Assembly (NCBI RefSeq): GCF_000350225.1
Contig: NW_005179059.1
Coordinates: 133,592 to 197,591, forward strand
Source of the DNA: Chondrus crispus
Lineage: Eukaryota > Rhodophyta > Florideophyceae > Gigartinales > Gigartinaceae
Direction of reading: 5' to 3'
Length of the DNA stretch: 64,000 nucleotides
The notes beneath the pieces were generated by a model that was not told where the DNA came from, made no database searches, and saw only the letters and a list, made by a program, of their open reading frames with translations. A program made the translations under genes and the position numbers. Positions 30,848-39,995 of the stretch are shown here, one piece after another. Every line of letters starts with the position of its first letter. The stretch's first letter is position 1.

Positions 30848-31747
30848 CTAGTTTTTGTTATGATAAGATGCCTTGTTGTTTATGTAGGGCTTGTTGTAAT
30901 GGTTACGCGCTATGCAGTCTGGTTTTGCACAGACAAAACATAACCTGTTCTCAATTCTCCGCTTTTTCTCTGCGTACGAGAGTCTATTGTTTTGGCGATT
31001 AGGAAGATTACCTATCTGCATTGGTGTTGGTCCCCCGCTAAAGTTTGAAGTAGTCCTATTCCATCCAAAGAAACCTTGATTGTTTGTGTACAAACTGTCC
31101 AGCCTATCTGCAATTTTCATTGCCTCTTGTAGTGTCGAGGGCTCTGCTCTTTCAACTTCGATACGTGTTCGAGTCTTGAGTCCTTGGCTGTAATGGAATA
31201 TTTGTTCAGCCATAGTCATTGACGGAATTTGTAGTAGCCATTTCGAGAATTCTCTGTTGTATTCAGCCACTTGGGTTAGGTTACCCATTTGTTTTATATT
31301 GCTAAGTGTTTTCCTCGCGGTTAACTCTCTGTTTACTGGTTCGAAGTAGTTAAGGATCTCTCTTTGGAAGTCCTCATATGTCTGTATCGGCGTGCCGTTC
31401 AAAGTGACTAGTTCCCACCATTGTAATCCTGCACCTCCCATATAGCTCACTGCGTATTTAATACGGATGACATCATTGGGTATATTTGGTTGCGTTGAAA
31501 ATATGTTGTCCAAACTTTTAAGCCGGCTTCGTACGTTTTGACCTGTAAACTTTTCCGGTTTACCTGTCTTAAGTCTTTCTATATGTATTCCACTTTGATT
31601 CATGCCAGCTATAGTTTGGTTTGCTATTGTAACTTGGTTATGTAGTTGCTGGTTTTCTTGGCTGGTCTGAGCTATTTGCTCCTGCAATGCCGCGATCTGT
31701 TGTTGCATTTGCGCTAGTGTATTTTCCGTGTCCATTATTAATAACAA
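30848..31747 (-). CDS. gag: Gag of the nested element
   Basis: 299 codons. The first 40 residues form a Gln/Ala/Ile coiled coil (LAQMQQQIAALQEQIAQ). The centre is a retrotransposon-gag capsid region (AVSYMGGAGLQWWELV, then MTMAEQIFHYSQGLKTRTRIE). Near the C-terminus is a zinc-knuckle variant CFVCAKPDCIARNH (Cx2Cx4Cx4H instead of CCHC order). The Met used lies two residues upstream of MDTENT; either is possible. The protein would package element RNA. Confidence 0.85.
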   Translation of the reverse strand: MLLIMDTENTLAQMQQQIAALQEQIAQTSQENQQLHNQVTIANQTIAGMNQSGIHIERLKTGKPEKFTGQNVRSRLKSLDNIFSTQPNIPNDVIRIKYAVSYMGGAGLQWWELVTLNGTPIQTYEDFQREILNYFEPVNRELTARKTLSNIKQMGNLTQVAEYNREFSKWLLQIPSMTMAEQIFHYSQGLKTRTRIEVERAEPSTLQEAMKIADRLDSLYTNNQGFFGWNRTTSNFSGGPTPMQIGNLPNRQNNRLSYAEKKRRIENRLCFVCAKPDCIARNHYNKPYINNKASYHNKN

Positions 31748-31844
31748 TTTTAATAATGCAAGGTTATTGTGTCTGTGAATTAATTACTGTGGAAGCAGTT
31801 TTTTTTTATTTTTTTTATTTTTAAACTCAAACAATTTTTAATTA

Positions 31845-32207
31845 CTAGGCGCGCTTACAGTACTTCTTGTAGTGGGAAATAGTTTTCCCAATATATTTGG
31901 CAAATACCTTGGGAGGCTTGGCAATAGTGTGCCAACGGTTGATTGATCCCTTCTGTGACGCCAGGTGGACCAGTCGCAGCTGTTCAGACTTCCGCCTTAT
32001 GTGCTCAGGGTCGCCTTTATGCACGTTATACAGTAGAATATTACTGTAATTAGTATGACAAAGTTCACACTTAATACCCAAATATTTTTTGTACTCCTTG
32101 TCCAAGTACTGTACTGCACTATTAAATTCGCGCGCACTAATCAGTGCACTAATGTGGTCCTCGGTTAAATTGTGTTCTTGCCAGGCTTGATGCCCGGGCT
32201 TTAACAC
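31845..32207 (-). CDS. accessory ORF of the nested element, zinc-finger-like
   Basis: 120 codons between the 5' LTR and gag, a place where most Ty3/gypsy elements have no gene. It includes CELCHTNYSNILLYNVHKGDPEH-type spacing (CxxC, then H-x5-H) as in U1/matrin-type C2H2 fingers, and a basic C-terminus (HYKKYCKRA). The start codon of the frame is TTG-class or an upstream exon may join; the true start is uncertain. I do not recognise a family. It could bind element RNA or DNA, or be captured host sequence. Confidence 0.45.
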   Translation of the reverse strand: MLKPGHQAWQEHNLTEDHISALISAREFNSAVQYLDKEYKKYLGIKCELCHTNYSNILLYNVHKGDPEHIRRKSEQLRLVHLASQKGSINRWHTIAKPPKVFAKYIGKTISHYKKYCKRA

Positions 32208-32301
32208 GTGGCACGTTGAACACGTGGTGCCACTGCGCGGGGCGGGCCGAGGGGCGAGTCCTATTGTTGGTCCGCGGTCCAGCTCTTGTCTCTCGAGGCC
32301 G

Positions 32302-32562
32302 TCAAAAAAAATCTGCCTCGTTTTTGAGTACTGTAGCCCGTGGTACCGTAGAAACTATCGCCACTTTTGATCCCTCGGGCGGGGGGCTCGGTTCTTTTTC
32401 AACACGTGTCACCGGTGTGACTTCTGTAATTTCGGCCTCCTGCGGCTTACTGTCGAATTCTGGCTTACACACTGAAAAGATGAATAGCAATAGCGATAGG
32501 ATAGGAATAGCGGTTAAGATTTGGTTTGCGATGCTACCAGTTTTAACGTGCGCGGTGGACAC
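32302..32562 (-). CDS. small membrane-segment ORF at the 5' LTR edge
   Basis: 86 codons starting inside the last 21 bases of the 5' LTR. Residues about 14-31 (ILTAIPILSLLLFIFSV) would make one transmembrane segment or signal anchor, followed by a Pro/Glu-rich tail. It spans the primer site. Its frame differs from the zinc-finger-like ORF downstream. It may be chance. Confidence 0.25.
   Translation of the reverse strand: MSTAHVKTGSIANQILTAIPILSLLLFIFSVCKPEFDSKPQEAEITEVTPVTRVEKEPSPPPEGSKVAIVSTVPRATVLKNEADFF
32528..32539 (-). other. primer-binding site of the nested element
   Basis: In element sense TGGTAGCATCGC begins two bases after the 5' LTR. The first eight bases equal the complement of the 3' end of animal-type initiator tRNA-Met (TGGTAGCA), the usual primer in this superfamily. 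Confidence 0.65.
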
Positions 32563-33091
32563 GTGTGCAGGTTTTTGAATACTTTGACTTACTTTTGAAA
32601 ATTCGGTAGTTTTGTGAATAGGTTGACTCAGAGGTTCTTTTGACTCTCTGGTTTAGTCGGTTGAGGGGCTCCGGTTGTTAATCGGATGTTGTGCCTGTCT
32701 CCCCTCCTCTCCGTTGTTCTGCAACCGACTCTTTATAGAAATCTATATGGTTGCTACATCAGCCTAGACTACACTTAAAACATATATTTATAATAAAAAC
32801 CCCACTAAACGGCCCCTTGTGACCATATCTTGTCTCCTCCTTCGTCTTGTCGTGGTCCTCTTCGCCCGCGGGATCCCATTAGGATCCTGCTGAGGCCGAC
32901 CGGATCGTCCTCGAGGACTCTTTCTTGTATAGAGTCCCCATTTATTGGCGAAGAGGACGACCTTACGGTTGAGGTGAGCACTGTAGGGACGTGTACTGTA
33001 CACGTCACGTACCGTGCGTCATCGTCCCGCTCAGCTCTTGTTTATAGTGTAAATATTACTGTCAGACGCTGAGCGGGACCCTACCCTTACA
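32542..33091 (-). repeat. 5' LTR of the nested element
   Basis: 550 bp, same ends as the other LTR. It should hold the promoter for the element; a TATA-like tctataaag reads on the minus strand at about 32731-32738. Confidence 0.95.
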
Positions 33092-33902
33092 GCCACGCCT
33101 ATAAACGCACAGGGCAAAAATTACTTTGCGCACTGACATTTTATTGGCTGTGCGCCTCCGTCGGCAAAATTTGGGCCAGAAATGGGCAACAGCAATGTGG
33201 TGAATCCAGCGCGTATGAGGTTACCGCCGTGTAAATCGGCCTAAAACGTATCGTCCCACCGGAAATTTGGAGCCGTCAAAATCACCCAGAACGATACGTT
33301 TTGAGCCATATACCGTAGTCAGTACCGAAGTCCCACATACGACGATTGAGGCCCGGACGATACGTTTTTTGTCATTACGTATCGATCCTGACATATGCCC
33401 AAAACGTATCGTCCTGTGGGAACTGACGACGGAACTACACATAGAACATTAAATTTCGACGCCTTATTGCGTAGTTCGTACGTGCGCATTGGGACGCAGT
33501 GGGTCTAATATGAGGCCCTGCCACTAAATCTGCCTGCTGTAATATGGCCCCCAGCACGATACGTTTTGGGCATCTGACAAGCTTACCAGACGCCGGACAC
33601 GGTACGTGATAAAATAGGAAGTTAAAAATATTGCCTGTGCCCGTATAATCGCACAGGGCAAAAATTAAATTTTGCGCACTGACATTTTATTTTCTGTGCG
33701 CCGCCGTCGGCAAAATTTGGGCCAGAAATGGGCAACAGCAACGTGGCGAATCCAGCGCGTATGGGGGTGCCGCCGTGTAAATCGGCCTAAAATGTATCGT
33801 CCCACCGGAAAATTGGCTCCGTCAAAATCACCCAAAACGATACGCTTTGAGCCATATACCGTAGTCAGTACCGAAATCCCACATACGACGATTTAGGCCC
33901 GG
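33092..33902 (+). repeat. short units between the nested element and body D
   Basis: The array unit interrupted at 26652 resumes here with the repeated GCCAC and continues through one and a half units into body D. Confidence 0.85.
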
Positions 33903-34817
33903 ATTGTGGCGATATTCCTTTAGTAACTGAACAAGATGCTTTGACTTTCGTAGGTGCAGGTTTAAACGCATCTTCGAAATGACAGGACCAGCTTGTCCCA
34001 AACTTCTCAACTTCTGACGCACCTTCGACCATGCAATTTTTGCCCGGAAGTATCCTTCACGTCCACGTAAGAGATGTGTCCCATTAATGCACGCGGCTGG
34101 AAGGCAGTCAAAATCTAGACTGCCAGCCACCAGGGAGTCGTTTTGCCGAAGGCGGTACGGTTGTAATTGAGGACTTGAAGTCCTGCTCCCCGGACCGCCC
34201 ATAAGGACAGCAACACCCGGATATCTTCGGCAAAATGCTCTGATAGACTCCCCGATAACAGTACTCTGCATCTTCTGTGTTCCACTTTTGGGCTTTCTCG
34301 CATTTGGTAGCACTATAGCAGCCCTTGGAAAGGATTTCTTCTGTGGTGCAATAGCTTTGGCTGAGAACGACGTAGCTCTAGTCACGTCTTGGCGGATAGG
34401 AAAAGATGTAACAGAGATCCTAAAGTAACTTTCGGCACCTCCGTGTATGTTTGAACTTGCATACCACACTCCTTTTTCTAGCGTCTTTGTGCCATGTCTG
34501 TAATCGTTCCCAAAAAGTATAGCATCGATATTACAAGAATTTCTATCTCCATATTCATGTGACCCATTGCCTTTCTTCGTCTTTGTCGCAGAGCGCCTAC
34601 TGCAAACGTCTTTTCCTAGTCCCGACCCATCGACCACCTCGTCCTCCATTACCAATTCTACCGACGCCCTTCGTCTCCGGCTACCCATGTCATTGCGCAC
34701 CTGAAAATGCTTCTGCGACCCTGGGTCCTTGACTGGTATCGAGACATCGCGGGCTCTTTTCGAACTTCCGTATGAGCCCGCACCAGCCTCACCTGGGCGG
34801 GGAAGGGTGCGCATCAT
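33828..34817 (-). CDS. body D minus-strand ORF, unknown basic protein
   Basis: 329 codons with the double ATG. This is the most divergent copy of this ORF: Val for Ala and Phe for Val early on, Arg for Lys, Asp for Glu, Arg for Gly, Gly for Asp, and others. The frame remains open despite these changes. Confidence 0.45.
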   Translation of the reverse strand: MMRTLPRPGEAGAGSYGSSKRARDVSIPVKDPGSQKHFQVRNDMGSRRRRASVELVMEDEVVDGSGLGKDVCSRRSATKTKKGNGSHEYGDRNSCNIDAILFGNDYRHGTKTLEKGVWYASSNIHGGAESYFRISVTSFPIRQDVTRATSFSAKAIAPQKKSFPRAAIVLPNARKPKSGTQKMQSTVIGESIRAFCRRYPGVAVLMGGPGSRTSSPQLQPYRLRQNDSLVAGSLDFDCLPAACINGTHLLRGREGYFRAKIAWSKVRQKLRSLGQAGPVISKMRLNLHLRKSKHLVQLLKEYRHNPGLNRRMWDFGTDYGIWLKAYRFG

Positions 34818-35323
34818 GGTTGCTCGGAATGCCGGGGTACTTTACTCTGACCACGGGTCCAGAGGAAGTTCCTTTGTACGTGTGCCGTTATTCGCACCGT
34901 TTGATTGCGGCGGCCTCGTACCAGGACTTGAGGCATCTCGGGAAATCGATGAAGGTGGATGAGGTGATAATTCCGCCGTTTTCAATCTTTGTGGGGAGGG
35001 GGGATGTGTTCCATGCTGGGAGCGCATTCCAAGACTACAACGAGGATAGCGGCTTGCTCCGTTATCACATGTACTTCAAAGCGGAAGATCAAGAGCTTCC
35101 CGATGGAGTACATTTGGTGCCTACGTTTGAACCCGACTTCAAGGAGAGGCTTTACGAAGGCTCTGATGATGAGTATGAGGGAGCACATGAAGGGGAAGCT
35201 GGAGAAGTCCCGGGTACGGATGAGGACGACGAAAAAGATGAATACTACGACGGAGGAGACAAGGATACGTCGGGAGACGGTGTTAACGCCTTGGAAACAA
35301 TAGCTGCTGAGTTGAACGTGTGA
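34772..35323 (+). CDS. body D beta-helix-like ORF
   Basis: 183 codons with GDVFHAG intact. The downstream strand reads LLRYHMYF rather than LLRHHMYF, so the first of the two His residues is not essential or this copy is relaxed. One Gly to Glu change (KAEDQ) is seen next to it. The longer upstream extension present in A and B is closed here. Confidence 0.5.
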   Translation: MSPHQPHLGGEGCASWLLGMPGYFTLTTGPEEVPLYVCRYSHRLIAAASYQDLRHLGKSMKVDEVIIPPFSIFVGRGDVFHAGSAFQDYNEDSGLLRYHMYFKAEDQELPDGVHLVPTFEPDFKERLYEGSDDEYEGAHEGEAGEVPGTDEDDEKDEYYDGGDKDTSGDGVNALETIAAELNV

Positions 35324-36664
35324 ATCTTTACTATTAGTTAGACATTGTAGCGACATCAACTTCAATAGAAGTTCTTGTAATTGCGTAAGGGAGAGACAAG
35401 AGCATGTACTTTAAGATAGTTGAGACGAAAGACACGATACAAGCATGTAGTTTTTAAAAAAACACTGAGCCGGTGGAGCCCGTGTGGACATGTAGAATCT
35501 CGGTAAGGAGATACGCGTGGCCACGTGTGAGTTCACGAAAGTAGGAAACATATAAAGAAAAAAGTACAAATGTCGCCCAAACTTCACAGAATGCGTATTG
35601 CAGCAGCATAGTATGCCTCTGGACAAGTTTGAAGGGATTTGGAGACTTTCGAATTTCATGACGGACGTCATGGCCAGAAACTCTCCGATCACAAGCTTGT
35701 GATCGCAGAAATGGTCACTCGCCAAAAATGTCGCCACGTGTCACAGGTGAGGCCGCGGCCTCGGACGAACGTGGCCACTTGGCAAAGACCCCTGCCCAGG
35801 CGATTAATGTCGCTACAGGTGTCCACGTGTGAGTTCACGAAAGTAGGAAGGATATAAAGAGAAAAGTACAAACGTCGCCCAACTCTTCACAGAATGCGTA
35901 TTGCAGCAGCATTGTATGCCTCTGCACAAGTTTGAATGGATTTGGAGACTTTCGAATTTTGTGACAGACGTCATGCCCACGGGTCCGGCACAGGTCCGGC
36001 ACAGGTTTTTATTGAGTATGTTACAAGTGGGCTCCGTGCGCGCTTCGCGCGTCGTGCGCACGTCGAGCCAAGTCCGCGTCAAGACACAATCCGGACATCT
36101 CCGGACATCAGCGAGTCCGCCGCGCAACTGCGCCATCTTTCCACGTGTCCACGTTGTCGCACCCCACTCGAAGCACAATCCGTCGCAGCTGCTGAGGAGC
36201 GGGCAGCAGGTAGCGTGGATCTCTCATGACGCCGCTCAATCGCGACGAGCTGTCCCCGCGTCGGGCCAGGGCCGTGCGCTTCGGCCGTGCGTCTTCTGAG
36301 CTGCAAGTAACATCTCAGCATCTCCGTCCGCAAACTCTTTCTGTTCGCGCAAACCGCTGCGAAAGTACCACGGCGCCCTGCGTTTCGTCGCTGTGCTTCC
36401 CGCCCGTGGCATGCGCGCATCCCCGCCGCCTGCCCCGCACGCCCGAAGCGTGCCCGTCGAAAGGTGCGCTGCTGTTCCCCGTTGCGCGCTCCCTAACCTC
36501 AACGGACCCTGCCTCTCGACTTCCCTCGCTGCAACGGCAGCGTGCAAGCAAGAGAGTGAGCGGCGGCGGCAGCAGCGACGAGATAGAGGGCACGGGTGCA
36601 CTCCGCGGCCGGGCCTGCGGCCAGCCCGCGCCCCGCTCGTGCCCGTTCATGGCTATTTCCGCCA

Positions 36665-36731
36665 CCCGATCGACAAGGGTCTCAGTCGAACTGCGCATAC
36701 ACCCCTATCGCTGGGGGTGTTTATGCTACAG
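36665..36731 (+). repeat. unique replacement segment in body D
   Basis: Where bodies A-C have a GC-rich stretch ending in gccaaaaattgtccat, body D has 67 bp of unrelated sequence containing a hairpin ACACCCC (36699-36705) / GGGGTGT (36714-36720) with an 8-base loop. It looks like filler from break repair or a small mobile insertion with deletion. Confidence 0.7.
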
Positions 36732-36922
36732 ATCCGAAATTTGCCCATTTATTTTCCGAAAAGTGGCGAAATCCGCGAAAGTGCACAGACAGACAGATGC
36801 ACACACACACACACACAAACATGAGTATTGGTAGTTGTGGACAAAATAGCAATCCTGTTGCCGACTGGGTTTACAGTTTACAGTTTTTGACGCATCAATT
36901 AATTGGTTGTTTGGAAAGTGAT

Positions 36923-36972
36923 GATTGGCTGCGGTGCGCCCCCGCGGTGGAAAGATTTTTTTTGCATATAAG
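36923..36972 (+). promoter_or_regulatory. promoter of the ParB-like gene, body D
   Basis: GATTGG at 36923-36928 and catataag at 36965-36972, before the ATG at 37070. Confidence 0.55.
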
Positions 36973-37069
36973 AGCGTAGGGCAGTCAAGAAGAGACGTTG
37001 ATCTGCCACCCAGCTTGCAAGACTACTTCTCTGTTGTTTTGGTTTCGTTTCGATTGTGCAAACGCAGAG

Positions 37070-38325
37070 ATGACTCCTGTGATTGAAAGCGGCGTTTTGA
37101 GCAACGAGGGGATGTGTGAAGATGAGGGGATGCAATGGGAGAAGTTGAGGCAGGAGTATTCGGGGAAGTTTGGAGAAGTTTGCGTGTCAAACTACCGATG
37201 GGTGAGGGTGATCATGGATGTGGCAAAGACCTCTGAACCGGAACAGACACTTCGACCTCTGGAGGTTGATCATGTGGCGCGTATGGTAGTAGAGTTGAAG
37301 AGGGATGGTTATATGGAAAACGTTGGTTTGATCTCCGTGGCCATGACGGAAAAGATGAGATGGACGATTACAGGGGAGACCCCGAAGGGAAAGGTTGGTT
37401 TCGATGGGGGAGGGGAATTAAAAGGGGGAGCTTATGTCGTTGATGGGCGCCATAGGTTGAGGGCGATCAGGGAATTGATGTTGAAGGACAACGAATGGAT
37501 GAGGCGGATGCCGAGGATCAGTGTGATGCTTTGGATGCCGTTGAAAGGGGATTTCCTTTCGGATATGGAGGTTCTAAGCATTGGAGGGTGTTGTAACTGT
37601 GGAAGCAGTACTGTGGGGACACCGACGTTTCGTGATCATGTTCATGCGGCTGTTTGGATGGCGCGCGTTGTTCCGGTGACCATGCATGAAGAGGACGGTT
37701 CCGGGAATGGAATAAGTGTCGGGGCTCTGGCCGTGGCATTGAAGAATGGCGGTGTTCTAGGCAACTTTGGAATTGGGCATACACACCGATATGCGCGGGT
37801 GGCGATGAAATTGTTGAAGAGCGAGCGAATCTATGAGAGCTTCATGGATGCATCGCAGCGGTGTCCGAAGCTGTCCCTCGTGCATGTATCGAGCCTTTTT
37901 TGCTGCAGAACACAAGTGACGCAGAGTTTGAGCTTGGGTTACAAGGCATATGTGCTAGGGTACATTCTGGGGGTGGTGGTTCTCTCGGCAAGGTGCAGAA
38001 GGAGTTCTACGTGCTGTTTTCGGCACTTGTGGAGGAATTGAACCTTGCTGCTTTTGCCCAAGAGATTTCGCTGGAATATTTAATAGGGCAGAAGGTGAAA
38101 GTGATGGGGCACAAGACTGAGATTCGGCAGCTGGTAATAAATAAGATGATGGGTTTCAAGGTTTCAGCTACACCGCGGTCGCAGAAGAAATCAAACAAAC
38201 GGGCTACAGAAGCCATTCGAAAGGCTCTCGTGCAGACCGCGGGAGTTGAGTATTGCCGTGTTGGCATTACGGAAGACATTGCAAACGAAGGTGGTTGGGG
38301 AACGGAACCACACATAGAATATTAA
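37070..38325 (+). pseudogene. ParB/sulfiredoxin-fold gene of body D, frameshifted
   Basis: The first 275 residues match the other copies and keep the DGRHR box. At about 37893-37895 a one-base loss (gagccttttttgc against gagtcattttttgc) shifts the frame, and translation would end at 38041 with an unrelated tail. The original frame is open again to 38325. The Srx-like domain would still be made; the C-terminal half would not. This is the copy nearest the array end. Confidence 0.8.
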
Positions 38326-38857
38326 ATTTCGACGCCTTATTGCGTAGTTTGTACGTGCGCATTGGGACGCAGTGGGTCTAATATGAGGCCCTGCCACTAA
38401 ATCTGCCTGCTGTAATATGGCCACCAGCACGATACGTTTTGGGCATCTGACAAGCTTACCAGACGCCGGACACGGTACGTGATAAAATAGGAAGTTAAAA
38501 ATATTGCCTGTGCGCCACGCCTATAAACGCACAGGGCAAAAATTACATTTTGCGCACTGACATTTTATTGGCTGTGCGCCTCCGTCGGCAAAATTTGGGC
38601 CAGAAATGGGCAACAGCAATGTGGCGAATTCAGCGCGTATGAGGTTACCGCCGTGTAAATCGGCCTAAAACGTATCGTCCCACCGGAAAATTGGAGCCGT
38701 CAAAATCAACCAGAACGATACGTTTTGAGCCATATACCGTAGTCAGCACTGAAATACCACATACGACGATTGAGGCCCGGACGATACGTTTTTTGTCATT
38801 ACGTATCGATCCTGACATATGCCCAAAACGTATCGTCCTGCGGGAACTGACGACGGA
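38301..38857 (+). repeat. last short unit; end of the array
   Basis: A variant-type short unit follows body D and stops within gacgacgga, where unrelated sequence (gttctggagttctc) begins. Confidence 0.8.
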
Positions 38858-39018
38858 GTTCTGGAGTTCTCTTCACTTGGACGTTAAGCGAAACGTCAAC
38901 AACGAAAGTTTGCAACGCCGACAAAGGGGGGTAGCCGTCTTGCCGGTGTTGCACCACCTCCAATCTGTGGTTGGCGGAAGTGATTCGAGTGTACGGAATT
39001 AGGGGATATTTCCTTTTA

Positions 39019-39340
39019 TAATATAGAGTAAGGGGAGTAGGGCGTATATAATATATATTAGGAATTTAGGGGGTTAGGAAGGTAGGTGGTTTTGGAGGGT
39101 ATTGTGGATTTTGAGGGATAGGAGATTAGGAAGATTAAGGGGTTTATGTGGTTTATGTGGTTTAGGTGGTTTAGGTGGATTAGGTGGATTAGGTGGATTA
39201 GGTGGTTTGGGTGGATTACGGTGATTAGGTGGATTAGGTTGATTACTGGGTTTATTTGGTGGAATGGTTTACGAGGTTGACCGTTTTAAATGATGTACGA
39301 GGAGATTAGGGGGTTTGGGGGTTTAGGGGAGTTATACGGA
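39019..39340 (+). repeat. degenerate telomere-like G-rich repeat, copy 1
   Basis: Runs of TTAGGTGG(A/T) and variants (ttaggtggattaggtgg, ttacgaggttgacc), with the G-rich strand on plus. It begins with ggggagtagggcgtatata and ataggaatttagggggttagg phrases that recur in the same order at 61671 onward. Confidence 0.8.
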
Positions 39341-39371
39341 GAGGCTATGGGTGCCTGACTTGTCTGTTGCC

Positions 39372-39968
39372 NNNNNNNNNNNNNNNNNNNNNNNNNNNNN
39401 NNNNNNNNNNNNNNNNNNNNNNNNNNNNNNNNNNNNNNNNNNNNNNNNNNNNNNNNNNNNNNNNNNNNNNNNNNNNNNNNNNNNNNNNNNNNNNNNNNNN
39501 NNNNNNNNNNNNNNNNNNNNNNNNNNNNNNNNNNNNNNNNNNNNNNNNNNNNNNNNNNNNNNNNNNNNNNNNNNNNNNNNNNNNNNNNNNNNNNNNNNNN
39601 NNNNNNNNNNNNNNNNNNNNNNNNNNNNNNNNNNNNNNNNNNNNNNNNNNNNNNNNNNNNNNNNNNNNNNNNNNNNNNNNNNNNNNNNNNNNNNNNNNNN
39701 NNNNNNNNNNNNNNNNNNNNNNNNNNNNNNNNNNNNNNNNNNNNNNNNNNNNNNNNNNNNNNNNNNNNNNNNNNNNNNNNNNNNNNNNNNNNNNNNNNNN
39801 NNNNNNNNNNNNNNNNNNNNNNNNNNNNNNNNNNNNNNNNNNNNNNNNNNNNNNNNNNNNNNNNNNNNNNNNNNNNNNNNNNNNNNNNNNNNNNNNNNNN
39901 NNNNNNNNNNNNNNNNNNNNNNNNNNNNNNNNNNNNNNNNNNNNNNNNNNNNNNNNNNNNNNNNNNNN
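39372..39968. other. assembly gap, 597 N
   Basis: Unsequenced. The 27 bases on its left (39345-39371) and right (39969-39995) are nearly identical (ctatgggtgc...cttgtctgttgcc), differing by two compensating single-base indels. Confidence 0.99.
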
Positions 39969-39995
39969 CTATGGGTGCTGAGCTTGTCTGTTGCC

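Larger units (their letters stand above)
26653..33091 (-). mobile_element. nested Ty3/gypsy retrotransposon, complete, minus strand
   Basis: 6439 bp bounded by LTRs of 555 and 550 bp and a perfect 5-bp target duplication. Minus-strand order: LTR, primer site, two small ORFs, gag, protease, RT-RNaseH, integrase, chromodomain-like tail, polypurine tract, LTR. The LTRs differ by three substitutions and one tgtac repeat unit, so the insertion is recent relative to the array. Two coding lesions are visible: a frameshift in protease and one in-frame TGA in integrase. The C-terminal segment with a chromodomain-like pattern suggests a chromovirus-type lineage. Confidence 0.95.
8585..38857. repeat. 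30-kb tandem array of short (546 bp) and long (about 4.9 kb) related units
   Basis: Units begin ttaaatttcgacgccttattg. Three full short units (8585-9130, 9131-9676, 9677-10222) repeat with a period of exactly 546 bp. Long units consist of the same repeat with a 4.4-kb body in place of the last hairpin. Bodies lie at 10676-15075 (A), 15551-19948 (B), 21481-25883 (C) and 33903-38300 (D), all in the same orientation. Copies are nearly identical, differing by scattered substitutions and a few small indels. A 6.4-kb retrotransposon is nested at 26653-33091. No reverse transcriptase, transposase or integrase is encoded by the unit itself. Tandem unequal exchange explains the arrangement; whether the unit also moves is open. 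Confidence 0.95.
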
